DNA of 64,000 nt from Trileptium ribeirensis (GCA_030248225.1 JASANE010029376.1:124001-188000); one strand, 5' to 3'; positions 30,101 to 45,100 are shown, counted from the first letter of the stretch. Translations and numbers: made by a program. The notes: generated by a model from the letters alone, not told the origin.

Positions 30101-33100
30101 TCACGAGTAACGATGCAGACAGAAATACTGAAAATACATATGGTTACATAACGAGACTATCGGGCCTTGCGATTCCTGAGTTGCAATGTACATGGTGATT
30201 ATAACTGAGGCAACAACGGGACTCGCGCAGTCAATTCGCCTATAAAGAAATTGACACGCGGTTTTCTTGGGTACAAAAGATCATCAACTTCAAGTATGTT
30301 CCGACTGTACACATGAATACTTTGATGCAGGGAAAACGGCTTCGTATCCGTTCGGAGCCATTCACGTAGCGTATTCCACTTCGGGAGATATCCGTAGCTA
30401 AATTAGTAAATGTTGGCCATTAGACTGTGGCCAGGATTAACCTATCTCGTAACGATCCAGCATGGATCTGTAACATTAACCTAATGCCTTGAGAGTGGGA
30501 CCGCCCACTCTGAGCGAAAATTTGACATAACTTTACAATTATTCCAGGAATCTTGTTGAAACTTTACCAGTTTCTTAGTAGGAAAGTGTACTGTCGAATA
30601 CGACTCTAAAATTAATAATTATCTTGTCGGATTTATAAACCCGACGGCTCGAATGTTTAAGTATTTTTAGGTTAGTGCCGATGACCCATAAGGTATCGCC
30701 ACTTATAGGGTTATTCTCAAATTGATTTTCAACTAGCGGAATAGAATTTTAACTCCTGGCCCCATACCCTGAACTTGTCATAAATTCATATAATCGTAAT
30801 TTGTAGCTATGCAATTTGTATAGAGTAACTTGATGGAGAGAACCTGCATTGAAAATAGCCGCATCGGACGCCCCTGACAAATGGTACGTCAGACCCCTCG
30901 CACCACATTTGTACCATCGCTTTACAGCGATGATGAGGGACTTAAATTGATAGTAAATTGATTTCTACTTCGAGCAATCGAGCGAGGGCACACTAATCAT
31001 TAAGAATTAGTTAATTAAGTTAAGCAATTTAACCTGGTAGGGCTCATGGAAATTGGGAACAGTCCTAGAGCGGTTCATTGCTTCAGCAGTAGTCCACTCG
31101 CGCAACCGTATAAAAACTGATAATAAAGGGTCGATAGAACGCCTCCAATCCTTTAGCATTCGCAAGCAAAAAAAAGAGAATCAAAAGAGCAACTCTGGAA
31201 TGGAACAAATATAATTGCAGTGCGTCCGATGGCCGCTCAGAGTGCCAGTTTTAGGACTTCGAGGACCAGAACCACTACTTATAAGTTTATCGTTTCAGAT
31301 TTTTCTTTATCACCTATGATTTTGTTGTAATTTTCCCCTGAGGCTTTAGAATATTATTCCGCCGAGCCGAGCGTGAACGAAGACTTCGTGCGAACAAGAT
31401 TTAAGCTCAAAATGTGACGTTCTAATATTTTTCCTGAATACGGCTCGATCCAGAGCCTTATCAAAGTGTGTAAAATTTCGCTGCTAATGCGAAATATCAT
31501 TTTTCCTATGGTTGGTAAATTAAGTTTTGTATACACGACAGTGTAAAGTTTTAGTAAGAACTTTCGTATTTAGGAAAATCTGAAAAGTCAGAAAATTCGG
31601 ACCCAATCTTCTCCTGCCGGGACATACAAGCTGTTTGAGTAATATTGAGGCTGCCCGCTCCAAACCTACCCTGGTTCATGAGTGTAGACCACAAAACGGA
31701 GACTTATGCGTGAGTAAACTTAAAGTGACCCCGCCAACCATCTTATTCTGTCATTGCCGATATCGAATCGCAAACCCTTGTTACGGAAAACATGCTTAAT
31801 TTCATTCGGTTTTCGCTAACCGAAAATTCGTTAAATCAAATTCAAGTGCCAGAAATTAGACCTTGTGTTTGAACAGAATTAGTTTGCAGAAATTCTGCTC
31901 CCTAATACATTCTGTATCATTTAAATTTGAATTATACCGTGTTCGCGAACAAACTTAATGCAAAGTGGCGTCACAATCAAATCGACAAATTGACTTCCCA
32001 AAAATTAGGGTAATTTTACTTCAATATTCGCGAACACAAAATGGTTAGATTTCAATCGCGAGCGCTGTGTTCGCGAACAGATTTACGCGGGATTTCAATT
32101 CATCAAAAAGCTTTCCGGAACAAATTTTATCCAAAAATACAAAATAGGATGGTTGGCGGGGTCACCTTAAGTTTACTCGCCCATTACCGAATAACCGTTA
32201 CGTCACAATTGAGTCAAGAATTAAGTTTCGACCATGTATCGTTAGTGTCATTGGAAGGCCTATTCTGTAGAAACCTGGAATATCTATTATCTTGTTATGC
32301 ATCGAGCGATGGAAAAAACATTCGTACCCGCGGTTATATCAATAGTTGTTCATACGTATGCGTGAGAAAGGAATAGTCACCTTATAGTCACCTTCATCCT
32401 CCGTCAGACCGGTCGCGATGAGCAAAACTTCGTCTTTGAGATCGTTTTGAAATGAGTCAGTCTTCTGTTCGGAGGAGATTCAGCCTTGCATTTGCAAGGC
32501 CAGAGGAGATTGAAAATAAAATAACGTCAGGTTACAATGAAGAGAATTTGACTCGTGCAACCGTTGCTTGAATGTAGCGTCATACCAATAATATTGGGAG
32601 TCGTACTTGTGTAGACCTCGATCATATGCTTGTATGCCGATAGGTATGATTTCTCGTGAATGTGACTAACATTAATTGTTCAATATGATACCCTTGCTGA
32701 TTCGTTGTAACCTATCGTATTATATCCTGTTTTGTTTTTGTGGCAATCAATATCGTGTAGTATAGTCGTTGATTACAAGCTGTAGATTAGGATGAGCAAA
32801 ATCATACCCGTAATCCCGCGAAGTACGCTTAGTCCCGCCGCACTACGCTTTGTATTATTTGTTTTGCAGCCTTTAGCTTACCTGAACCAAAATTGTTAAT
32901 CGGAGTTCCCCAATAGTACCAAGCAAGCGGTTATTCAAATGGCGCCTCGAGTAACTGAATATCGCGCCGTGTTGTACTTTCCGTTATCTATCCCTATCCG
33001 TTTTCGAGTAAGGTAAGCGCAGCTGTCGTGAAAGAGCACCGAATATCACGCTGTGATCAATAATACAGCTGTGAGAGTTCCGTGAAAAACGCGATGTCTC

Positions 33101-36100
33101 CGACACGTGTGTTCAACCATTCGATTCCCCAATCTAATAGTGGTAGCGTACCGTAATGATTGTTGTACCGATTGGATTATACATTCTTCTGATGTACCTT
33201 GTACGTATACGATTTTAGCTTATCAATAAATACTAAAACCAAACCAACAGTGTTATCGTGTTTCGATGCCCAATGCAGCGATTCGTATTGAAATGAGTTT
33301 GAAATAGTTGCCCCGATCGACGACACGCGTACAGGCTTGACGGACAGAAATTGCAAGCCTTAGCGTGACTCGCCGATTCATTTGATGTGAATGAGTACGG
33401 CTCGTTCGACATGAAAATTTACCCTCCAACTTTCGTTTAACGTCGAACAGAAGCTACACAATCCGACGTTAAACGTCTAGGGATTTGTCGGACCCTAGTG
33501 GGGACCACTGGCTAAATAAAATAACCGTTCACGAAATAAGAGATCAACAAACGAATAAACTTTCTCAACACTTCCAGGTGGAACGACAAAAGGGAATAGC
33601 GATCTGGTCTCTTTGACCTGTGAGCAGGTAATGGAGCCAGCCTCCCTAGGGGTCTCAAAGGTAGTACCACTTAGGCAAGTGTGCAACCCGTCCAGGAGGA
33701 TCAGAACACATCTGTGAAGCGCTCCTACGGCTTGCTAAAAGCTAGAGGCTTCTCGGGGCCGACCCGACAAGAAAAAGAACCCGTTCGGTCCGCCCTCGAG
33801 GTTACTATAGCCGGGGTCGTATGGGCATTGTGTTTTAGAAGTGCGTTATGTGGATATCACATAATAAACAAGGCCAAATCGTATATAAATTTTAGCAATC
33901 TGCATCTGAAAATAATATAATATCCCTAAAATGTTATGTGTATACAATAATATGGAGATAATTCTATTGCATATCGGTTTGCTTTTGGGTCTAAAATTTC
34001 CTTCAATCGTAATGCCATTTTCCACGGTTCGAACCCGGGGCGCTACCTGTTTTCGGTTTAATGATCCTTGCCCACAAAAAACCCGCCGACCATTTGGACA
34101 GGCCAGACGCTCGCATTGAAATTAAATAATGAAAGGGACAATCAGCACATAAACAAACCCGCGTGTTCATCTGTAGCCGCATTGCCTTCCTGCTTGTCCT
34201 CGCCTTCATCTAATAAACGTTCATCATTTCCATTAGCTCCGCACAGCGATCCTTCTTTACGAATACCGCTGGTCAATAAATAACGACATTTATCAGGCAC
34301 CGATACCCAATCATCGTATAAAGCCTGCATCTAAAATTACTCTTCCAAATAAATTGTTTGAAAAGAACTGTAGTATGCCCCGCGGGAGCTGTAACCATAT
34401 CAAACATTACACAATACAAACATAAATCGAAGTTAGGAAGGGGCCCCAAATGAAAAATCGGCTTCTATAAAATCAAAACGCTCAAAAAATTGGGTTCGCA
34501 GGCATTACAAACCGTGATTTGTAGAATAATATGCAACTCGAGATTAATTATGCCATCTCCAAATTAAAAGAAGTGGGAGTGTAAATGGAGATAATCACGC
34601 TTCAGAAAAAATTTGTCCCCTGCACATTTTGTATACAACCAGAAATCCCTGTTCAAATATTTACGTGCAAGTTCCGTCTATATCAGCATTTATACGTCTC
34701 CAGTTTTTCCCATCATACATAGTATTCAAACAACCAGAGACTTTAACTAACACCAGTTGGCCAACAAGCCCACGTTGAGTTCCTCGTATTTCAATGTCTG
34801 TTTTCACGCAATATGGCCTAAACCAAACTGATAATTTTATTTTCCGAAATCCTGAGAATACGGCTTATTCCGACACCATAAATAATGTGTTTGGCATGTC
34901 CATAGTGGGGATTGGAGTGACCCTTACCTTTCAAAATCCTCACGTCTGTCCAAATTTCCACCATGTTCACCACCTCCACGTGTCCGCAAACCCCTATGTT
35001 CCACACAGCTAATGATTAAACAATTTCCCTAAATTCATATTTTCTCTATACTAAATGTTTTTAAAATTAAATACTATTTCTAACGCTAAAAACACAGCAC
35101 TATATTTGCACAACGGCTGCGAAAATATTATGTAAATAGCATGTATGGTATAAAATTATGTCCCCCTGACATAAAATTTTCTTCAGAAAATAGATGATCC
35201 CAACGCAAAAATTCTCCCCCTCACTGTTCGGAAGGCTGTAATATATTTTACTACACTTGTTTATTTTCTTAAAAACGGTCAATTTTTATGTGGGCCCCTA
35301 AATATTGGGAAGAAATATCACCGACGAAATTTTCGCCTCATTTAGGTGTGTCCTAGGAGCCGTCGATGAGCTATATACAGATAAAATTTTAGTGATTAGA
35401 CAACCCGGATTGGTGCTATTTTTAACAACGTATCATAGCTCAGTGGAGCGGGACGCGGCCGATCAAGTATTGTAAACATGGCGGTAAAGAATATAGCAAA
35501 ATAGGCTTGAAAGTTAATATCATTTGAATACCATCCTTCTAATGCGCGACTAAACTTAACCTACGCCTACTAACTATCCTATTTTGAAAAACCCAATGTC
35601 GAATCCACATCCGTTGTTAAGGAACAAGTAAGAGGGGGATTCGATTCATTGCTAGCACCGAAGTAATGATTTGCAGTTGGCCACTAACAGTTCCACGACG
35701 ATTATTGGTTTTCAATAAGGATTCGTCTCTGTTCGCGAACAATTTCAATGTAAATGCGACAGCATAAACGAAAGGGTCCTGTAGCGTGTCATTATGTTCT
35801 CGGACACATAATCTATAAAATGTTTATATTTGTTTTTCTTGTACATTTATTATTTACCTACCGAGTGTGCTATTTCTCCAGGCCGTAGTTAGGATTTTGC
35901 AATGAACAGTCGAAATATAAGCGGTAGTATTGAGTTTCTGTTATAACTGTTTTTATAAAGGCGAGATTTTCGGTTCTATCTCAGAAAACTTGAGGGTGCT
36001 GAGGGTTTGACTTCGGAAAAACCAAAATTTGCCAGCGAGGGGGGTTAGGCGGACCAGCGAAATCATATCGGAAGCCTAAAAGTCCTAAAGAAGGCTTCCC

Positions 36101-39100
36101 AGGAGAGGCCAGAATATATAAATGCTAGGCAAACAAGAATGTCATATTTATAGATTGCAACACATCGATTATATCAAACTACACAAAATGCTAATTTACC
36201 TTGTGATGAGAATGGGAAACCAGAAAATATGCAACTAAGCACTCGACCTTAAGAAGTGGTGACGTGATAACAGGAGTCAGAGCGGGCTGAAACAAAACAG
36301 TTATTAAGTCTGCTATAATCGGTTGCTTAACAAGTACATACAAATAGGACAGTAAGTTGTTAAAGCAAACACTCCAATGCCACATACTAGCCTGCCCACA
36401 TTGGGGAGTGGTGGAGGGGTGGCGTGCACCCCCCCACTTTCCAAATCCCCCATGTTCGTGAGAGTTGCCCCCATATCCGTCCCCCCACTCGGCCGAAACC
36501 CTCATGTTAAGCTAATTCGAAAAATTTTTTATGTCTGAAAATTTATGTATATAATATGAATCGTTATTTAAACATTAATTACCACTATTTATAATGCTAA
36601 CATATCGTTTTTTAGCTTGAAAATAAGTAAAAATGCATGAAAATATGGAAACATTTAGTATTTTTAAACTAAATTTATCCCCACCACTTTTAATTTTCCC
36701 ACGGGAATGAACATGCCCACCCCCCCTAAGTTCCTCCACTTACTTTTCGCAGTGCTGTGGACAGGCCAGACATACAAAACATTTAAGATTCGCTTTTGTG
36801 CAAATTACTTCCTATGGTATTAGCCATACATCACTTGATAACATTGTTCAAATTACACTAAAACAAAGTTGAACGAAAATATTATCGAGTGCTTGAAGTG
36901 TTTCTTTAGCGTTTGACAACCTCTTACGTCTTTAGCGTTTTCTGCCTACTTAGTCCACCTACTTAGCGTTTTCTAGCTAGTTACGTCCACCTACTTACTT
37001 TAGCGTTTTCTACCAATTTACCTCTTTAACATTTTCTAAGCTATAAGCCACATATCGAAGCTAAACCCGCATCCCAATGAGCCACGGCCGAAAAAATATC
37101 TTAAAAAATCATTAGGGCTATATCACAAATATACAACATATAAATAGTGTTTCCTCGCAAAAACCTCCAAACCATGAGTTCACGGCTTTCGCTGTACAAG
37201 CAGCTACAAAACTGCTAAAAATGTGTATTTTTAATCATTGTAAAATACTAGTATATCGCATGCGACGCTGAAACGGAGCGAGCGTGGCTTCATTTTTAAA
37301 CTCACATTTTGTGTGATCACCTGTAATAGGCTGTGTTTGATGTATATGCCACCCTAACACCTCTTAATCCCTGAACCCATTGAAAAACCTAAAACGTCTT
37401 CGATCCTAAACCGATCGAAAACAACTGACAACGCATCAAGTATTTGTGTTGGCCTCCAGTTAACCAAGCAATATAATATGTGTGGCGTACCAAAACCTTA
37501 TATATAAATCATTCTTAGTACCATGTACGCAATACACAACCAAACTACTGAACAAAGATTATATATTCAAAATCAGGTTCATTCACTCTAAACGCATTAA
37601 AAACCTTTGAAAACTCATGAAATACTCCTGCTGGATACTATATTGCCGAACCAGATTGCACTCAACATAGTGAAAAAGTTCTATATAGACTATTTTTGAT
37701 GCTCCTGATGACTGATGCTACAGATGCTGCTGATACCAAACTACTGATGACCAACTATATTCTGGAAATTGGGTTCATTGACCCTAAGCCTATTGAAAAC
37801 TCATAAAATGGCATAAAATATGCGTGATGGATTCTATATAATGAAATCATTGTATTCAGCTTCCAGAAAAACTACATATACACAAATCTTGATGCCCTGC
37901 ACGAAATACATAACAAAAAAATGAAAACGCACTAAATTTTAGAAATCGATTCATCGTCCGTAAAACCCCTGAAAGCCGATGAAAAGATATAATATAGTCA
38001 ATATGCCCTCCAAATAGTAAACCCATCGTATCTAGCGTGCTTGGTAACCTAATGGTCACTCATTGCAGGGTAAAAACACGCAATAACATGCCTAAATTTA
38101 AAAAATCGCTTTTTCTAACAAGGGATCGGCGAACTATTCATGCCCATAGCGGCCCAGGGAGTGGACCCACAAAAAAGCAACCTGGTCAGCAAGCTGTAGA
38201 TATCGCTGAATTGGGTCTATAATTATGCGAAGCCTATGCCACGAGATACGGGCTAGGAAACACATGTACCCGTATGGCCAGATTTGGCAAAGAACCCTTA
38301 AAACATGTTTTTTCCATTTTCACCCGGAAGATGTAATCGAGGTTGTTCGTGTTCAACTAAAGGGCACATCTTCATAACTTTTGCTATAGAACAAAAAATT
38401 TGTCGAAATCCGTCCATCCGAAGATGACTTATGAATGACAGCAACAGGCAGAAAAAACAAATTTTCACAGTTTCCCCCTAGCACGCTAAGTGGAAACTAC
38501 GCTCGCTTTGCTAGCTCCGTTTCAATAAATCATTATGAAGCTACAACAATAGTGACTTTTTCCGCACTTAGTTTATAGAAACTGTGACCAGCAAAGCTTC
38601 GCCAGGCTAAATTTTGAAACATTCACAGCACTGTACTTTTATACTTAAAGGTAAGCCACTGCACGTAGCTGTTGAAAATTATAATTTTTAGATTTAAATT
38701 GTTAAAAAGCTTACATATTATAACAAATATCTCGTTGAAGCATTTTGAGCATGTGTTGTTTCAGTGAGAAAGAAACTTCGTTTTAAAAATTACCTTATTA
38801 TTAAATTACCTATTATATACTGCTTTCCAAACAACGCGATAATAATTTTCCATTCAAATGCACATTCAGGCTCGAAATTTATTTGGGTTTTGCTCAAAAT
38901 GCCAAAACGAAAAGTACTGATTAATTTTAACGTCTTAAGATTACATATTTTAATCGTTTAGTGATGACTCTGGATAAAACAACCATATTACAGTGATTGT
39001 TCATATAAACACGTCAACTTACAGTGTATAGCTTCCCAGTAGCTTTCGCAATGAAATCGGACATTTTTTCATCCAAAAAATTCGAATTCTTAAGCAACGA

Positions 39101-42100
39101 TGATATATCTTTACCTGCAAGGCTACGACTAAACAGCGTATTACATTAATAACAACTATTATAATGTTACAGCACAATAATGGTAATACATAATAAATAT
39201 AATAGTTTGACGCTAAAAATGTGAACAGCTTCTTGGAAAAATTATTATACTTTTTGTTACATACTAGCTATTTCAAAGTGGTAGGAAACGAAACTAGTGG
39301 GGATGCGGCTTGTGTTCATCCACTGATTATTACGCATTTCCAAACTCAGCTTCGTGAAAACAATAATACACGAGCAATAACATCACAACTTAACACCGTA
39401 TGATCCTCTATAATGGCTAAAAAGACAAAAAGTTTCTAAATTCATACGTTTTAATTCGTTTTAAGAAAAAAATTTTAGTTATTTTCAAGATTATAGGCCA
39501 CAAGCTTTTGCTCTATTGTTCCATTTCATGTATATCAGGCCAATAATATTGCTTCTATAGTATTTACTAAACCCGAGAACCTATACACGGTTTCAAGCAC
39601 TGCGTACAACTAAATTGAAGTATTGGCAAAATATGTTTATTTTTGGTCACCAGATTTCAGTTTTTAACTCTCTGGAGCTCACGGGGTGAATAATTTACTC
39701 CATACAAATTTAGAAAGTGAAACCAACGTATTTTGGATTTGCTCTTTATAATTACCGTTCAGACCTAACAAGCCATAAAATAACTTTGCCAAAATTTTAA
39801 AATTTTTATGGGATGCTTTTTAAAATTTGGGTCATAGCTCTAAACACAGCTACTTTCAAAAAATAAGTAACAACCTCAGTTGTAGCTCTTAATGATAGGA
39901 TTATGTGGTCTTCGTTTTTTTCGGTCTAATGCCTCAGACTTGTGGGTAACAAATGCTCAAAATCAAAAATTTTCGATTCGTGACGGTGCTACGAAGATGT
40001 GAGCAGGAAATCATTAGAGCAGCACAAACACAATGTTAAGTCTACAACTAGATTTCATGAGACGTCGAATAAATGTAACATATCCCTACTGGATCGTTAC
40101 GAGGTAAATTAAGCCTGGCCACACCCTAATGGCCAACATTTACGAATATCGTTACGTGATAGATTAATCCTGGTCACAGTGTATGGGCCAACATTTTTGA
40201 ATTCAGTTACGCATGTCTCCCCAACTTAGAATACCTCACGGAGATGACCCAGAAGGATATGAAACCAAGCCCGCTTTGAATCACATACGTATATGGAATT
40301 AGAACCAATTTATGATCTCTTGGCGCAGGTGAATACATAAGCCGGGTTCCCCGAACGTATGAACTGACCGTAAGACCCTGTAGTCACCTTATTTATAGAC
40401 AATATATATGTGCCACAAATCATGAATCGTGACGCTCGTTAATGTCGCTAGGAATAGATATTTTCGTTATATTTCGGCATGCACCGCCGACAGTATTGTG
40501 ATCAGAATGGGTATCGTTATTAACATTTCAGGAATGGAAAATCGTCAAAGTATCGCTACTGTATATATATGTTGATTGTAGTGCCACGTAAGCTGTATAT
40601 ATACGTAACCTGTATACTATTACCACTGTTGTAACCATATTGTTGTTGGCCATAAAGGATTTATAAGAGTACTTGAATTATAGATATATATTACCATTAC
40701 CATTGCTCTTGTACCATTTTGGTTGCCATAAAGGCACGTATTACGTATTTGATTTGTATAATCATGATCCTGATCATAATATATGCATATCAGTGAAAAT
40801 CTTTGGAATCATTGCTGGTATTCACATATGTTTATAGGTGAATGTATACAATTTGGCAGCCTGATTACCGTCGTATATTCGAACCGCATCCTCGACTGTA
40901 GACGTATGACTATAACCGTTTATCTATAATTGTTGTATCATATTCATGCCGTTGTTTTGTGTTGATCATGGCCATAAAGGTCTTTAGTTGGATGTAATTT
41001 TACTGTATATTTCACTGATGTTTTCAGGATTATGGTTACATTTTATTGTACCCTTGTGATTCCTAAATTTGGAGGTACCATTACTAAGATTCACTTGTTT
41101 CGTTTAGGATGATATCTTGGAAAAAATTAGTAACTTTTACGCACCTAAATTAGCGTTTTATAGGTAGAGAATGCGAGCATGGCGAACCCTTGCCATAGCC
41201 AGCGCGTGGATATATAAGACGGTACGACTGTCCGCCTGCCCTAATGTATTTAGATATAGGAATAGCCCTACCCCGCATGGTAGGACCACGAAACTCGCCA
41301 CGATTTTTCATACGAAACAGTGGCCGTGACAGATACCCTTCAAGACCATCCTCACGAGTGAGGACCACAAAAATGTGGCTGTTCGCCCTATAGCGAACAG
41401 CAAATGAGCAAATTTCCTGAAAATATTAATAAGAAAAGTGAAATGTTACTTTACCAGTGTTCAATATTGAAAAGTACACTGGTAAAATGTAACGCAGGTA
41501 GTAACCGAAATTCCCTTACCGGTTCCGGCGAAAATCTTGTTCCGATTGCAGTTCCGGCAAAGGGCAAAAACCATACCGGAACCGGAATTCCGGTTTAAAA
41601 CTTTTTGTAAGAAATTTTCCTTATTTTTGCATCATCTGTGGTCCAAACATTATGTAATATATACACAATGATCAAATTCCAATACAACAAAGCAAAAAAA
41701 GATTAACTCAGCAATTTACAGTGTGAAACGTAAGTAGGACACATATTTCAGCAGGAAGCTTTATGTTAACCTGCAGGAGTTTCTTAACAAAACAAAGCCA
41801 GGTCGGTGCTTGTAGCAGCTATTTTACACATTCAGAAGTCTGTGGGTATGTTAGATTTAAACCGGTCCAACTCAGTAACAGAGTATGGATCTGGGCTCTC
41901 CATTCGCTGAAAATTTTGCCAGGGGGCATGAACCAGGGGACCCCCTGGTTCCGAACTGGAGGTCGCCCGATTTTGTCTGGGGGCATTTTACCAAGAGAAA
42001 AACGGTTAAAAATCGCGTCAGAAACACTGCCAAAATGCTTTTGAAAAAGCGATTTTGAAGCAAATTTTGATAAAATTTGAGAAATTTTTGGCTTCAGAAC

Positions 42101-45100
42101 GGAATTTTAGTACGAATTTTGATCAATTTTTTCGTACTTTGGACCCATCGGGAACAAAAAAATTTTGCCAGGGGGCATGAATCGGGGGCACCTGTCCTGA
42201 ACCAGAGGGCACCGAAAAATGCCAGCCCCCCACCCCCCCCCCGATTTGGAGAGCCCAGTGGATTATGTAGAAGTACTTAGTTGTTAACTTGGCTAACATA
42301 AATTGCGTCAAGCACAACCCAGTGCGCTTGCAACTTTTTAAATCAGTCTACATTGAAGTAAAGTAACGTTATCTGCAACACAGCCAGAAACTGCGTCCTT
42401 GGCATTGAACTGTATTCATTGAAGCTACTCGAGCAGTATAACAGTTGGCCTCATTTATAGCATTGTGATTAGTAAATTATCATCATAATCATCTAAATGA
42501 CGGGCACTGGTTGCCCAACACTAGGATAAACAGTGTCTCTGACCACTGATCAGAAAATTATAGTATATATACCTTCTATTATGTTATCCTAGAACTATAT
42601 AAACCAATAGCGTCAAGCTTCCTACAGAATAACATGTAACAAACGTATGTGTAGTAAAGGGGGGTGACTGGAAACAGAGCGATGGTGTTTCTTCAACGGA
42701 GCGAAAGTGTTTATTCTACGCTCCATGCGTTATAAGCACATCCATTGTGACGCAATATACGCAAATATGTATAGTGGAAGGCATTTTTTTGCTCTGGGGG
42801 TCCAAAAACTAACATATTGATCGATAAATAAACATTATTTAGCTTCTTCAGTCTCTTTAAAATTCCAGAAAAGCAATAATGCCATCACAACACATTAAGC
42901 TTAATAAAAAATAAGTAAAAAATATTTTTAACACATTTTAAATCCACTGTACCTGCATTTCTTCATTCATATGTTTTACTATATACAGATTTCGAAGACC
43001 AGGTTCCGGTTCCGGATCCGGTTTAAATGGACGGTTCCGGTTCCGATAAATTTCGGTTCCGGTTATTCCCTGGTGTAGCGATAAATAAAATATCAGCTTC
43101 CAGCGTTCATTTTCGCTGGCTAAGTTAGCTGATAAAGTTAAAAGAAAAATTTATCAAAATTTGGAATTAAAAGTAGTGGCTCCGGCCCGTAACTCTGGAA
43201 CCGTTGAAAATTCGGTATTTAAGGACCTACCATTTCTGATGGAGAATTTTACGGTCTATCTGATAAGACCGGTCTCGGAAAAATCCGATTAAGATCCACG
43301 GACTTAGGACAAAATGACTAGGTAAATCGAACAATAAAACACATTTAATTAAATAATTTGATGAATAGTTAACAAAATATATATGTATAGGGCCTCATTA
43401 GACTCCCTGAAAACCAGGCTTTTATTTGAGCAAGGAATGGTCCCGCTGTGCCCAGTTTTAAATACCCTTCCCCATGGAAATCGCAGAAATAATGCCCCGA
43501 TGGGTGTGTAACCCATTATTAGATTCCCCTTGTTAAATCCGACACAAATATGTACCTAACACTCCATAAAACTGTAACCCGAACCCCCGGGAGCCATTTA
43601 AAACACTTCGATTCTATATAAAAGTTGTGATGGGTTCGCCCGAGAGCTCCCTTTACCTTTTATTGTCCGAAAGTGGACCTGTTACATATCATTTTGTTCG
43701 GACGGACGCATCGAGTCCGAATCCGAACCTCATTCGGCACTTTGGCCATCATCGAGGGGATGGATGTGACCCTCTTTTGCATTCTTCGCCCTTGCTCTAT
43801 TTACATAAGCCGCGTCTCTTTTCTACAGACGCTGATCCCAGCTATGTGCACCAACACGTTTATGTGAATATCGCACGTTTCAATATTAATTTCGTTTTAG
43901 CGCTAAGTCAACATTCAGAGCGTTATCAAATTATACAATAGTGGCTGTAAGCCGCCCACGCGCTGCGCTGCTGCTGCTTTATTGTAGTTCGTCTAACCTG
44001 GCACTCTTCAACAATAAACAGGACGAAGCTTAAACTTGCTCGTTCTAGTGCGTATACAAATAATCTTAAGTTTAAATTTATCTGCAGGTCTTCATAAACT
44101 TTGTATTAAATTTGGCGTTGTTGCTGCGGTTTTAACATTGAATTTGGGACAATTCTTATCAGTAAATAAATGTAATATAAATTTAATATTTGAAACTTAT
44201 ATTAAAGTTGGCAGGACGGGCCAAGTGTCGATGTTTCTAAACAAATTAGCTTGACCTTGCAAGCTTAACATCAAGTTTATAAGCCGTTAGTAGCTTAATA
44301 TCCAAACTGTCCGCAAGTATTATTCTGAAGAACGTTATACTAAAGTGGTTTGAACATTTAAAGTTTTGAAATTTATAATAATCGTAATAATAATAGTAGT
44401 AATACCAAAGCTATAATGAGTATAGGAATTCAGTTTGTTTGGGACTTAACGGTCGCTTTAGGACCGAGAAGTTTGCAGAAAGTTTCGTACAAATTTAGAA
44501 AAGTTTTATATAAACTTTATATTAAAGGGCAACAAATCAATTTTAGTGCCCATTAAAACGGCCCAAAATTTATCAAATTTTGCGATGATAAGAAAGTTTA
44601 CTTTTAGGATCAGAAATTGGGGTCAAAACGCCCCAAAAGTGCTGACCAAACAGTTTTAGCAACCCCATAAATCAAAATTCAAAATTTCGAAAATGGCACT
44701 ATTGAAGCAGAGCTGCAGAAGCTCTGCAGCGTTCAGTGTGACTTCGGCAGCGCAGAGAACGTTTGTAGTCCGGCTCTGCTTCTCTTCACTTCTATGGTTA
44801 GTTCTAGCTTATACTTTGCGTCTTTGTTTAACTCTCTTAGTTTTGACTTTGCTTATGGACAAGCAGTGGATGGCCGACCGATCGGACCCAAGTACGTAAG
44901 TGTGGACGGCTAGAGTAGTACTAGTTAGTGGTAGTTTAGAGTTAACAATGTCGGATAGGGTAAGGTGTAGGACATAGATAACTTAGGAGATAGCTGGCAG
45001 TGGAGCATTAGCGTTTATCAGTTGAGGACGTTCCGTCCACACGTGCTGTTTACATGTTAGCCCGGGCCGCGCTGACTTGTTTCGCAGAGCAATGGCCTGG

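Larger units (their letters stand above)
26340..30475 (-). mobile_element. TE-A copy 4, inverted and partial, nested in copy 1
   Basis: Runs opposite to its host copy. The right end GGATCTGTAACA at 30,475 is the TE-A terminus; just inside are GTAACGATCCAGCATGGATC and AAATGTTGGCCATTAGACTG. Going left come the GTCCTCACTCGTGAGGAC hairpin (28,305), the GCGAGCCCATCATAAATTTC region (26,840) and a GAC GCTGCTTAAATAAAC block (26,665) complementary to 25,090. The left limit near 26,340 is estimated from where copy 1 stops matching copy 2. About half of the element is missing. Confidence 0.7.
21466..33862 (+). mobile_element. TE-A copy 1, interrupted
   Basis: Starts TGTAACAGATCCATGCTGG. Collinear landmarks with copy 2: the left terminal block, GGCGAGCTCTTGCC patch (23,600), CAGCGTTCATTTTCGCTGGC (23,930), GACCCGCTGGGCCCA (24,740), TCGGCAGCGAAGAGA (25,950), GAAGTCATGCTGAACCTC (26,300), then after the nested copy GCCCACTCTGAGCGAAAATT (30,510), CTAGGGATTTGTCGGACCCT (33,478) and GGTCGTATGGGCATT (33,815). 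The last bases are diverged, so the right end is approximate. Short frames inside are not conserved among copies. It lies in the intron between exons 18 and 19. Confidence 0.8.

Noticed and set aside
34020..34120. tRNA or tRNA-derived SINE on the minus strand (GGTTCGAACC like a B box, GGCCTGTCCAAATGG like an A box)
   Set aside because: The T stem has a mismatch, no acceptor or anticodon stem can be drawn, and the same bases fit an exon with a good short intron and donor.
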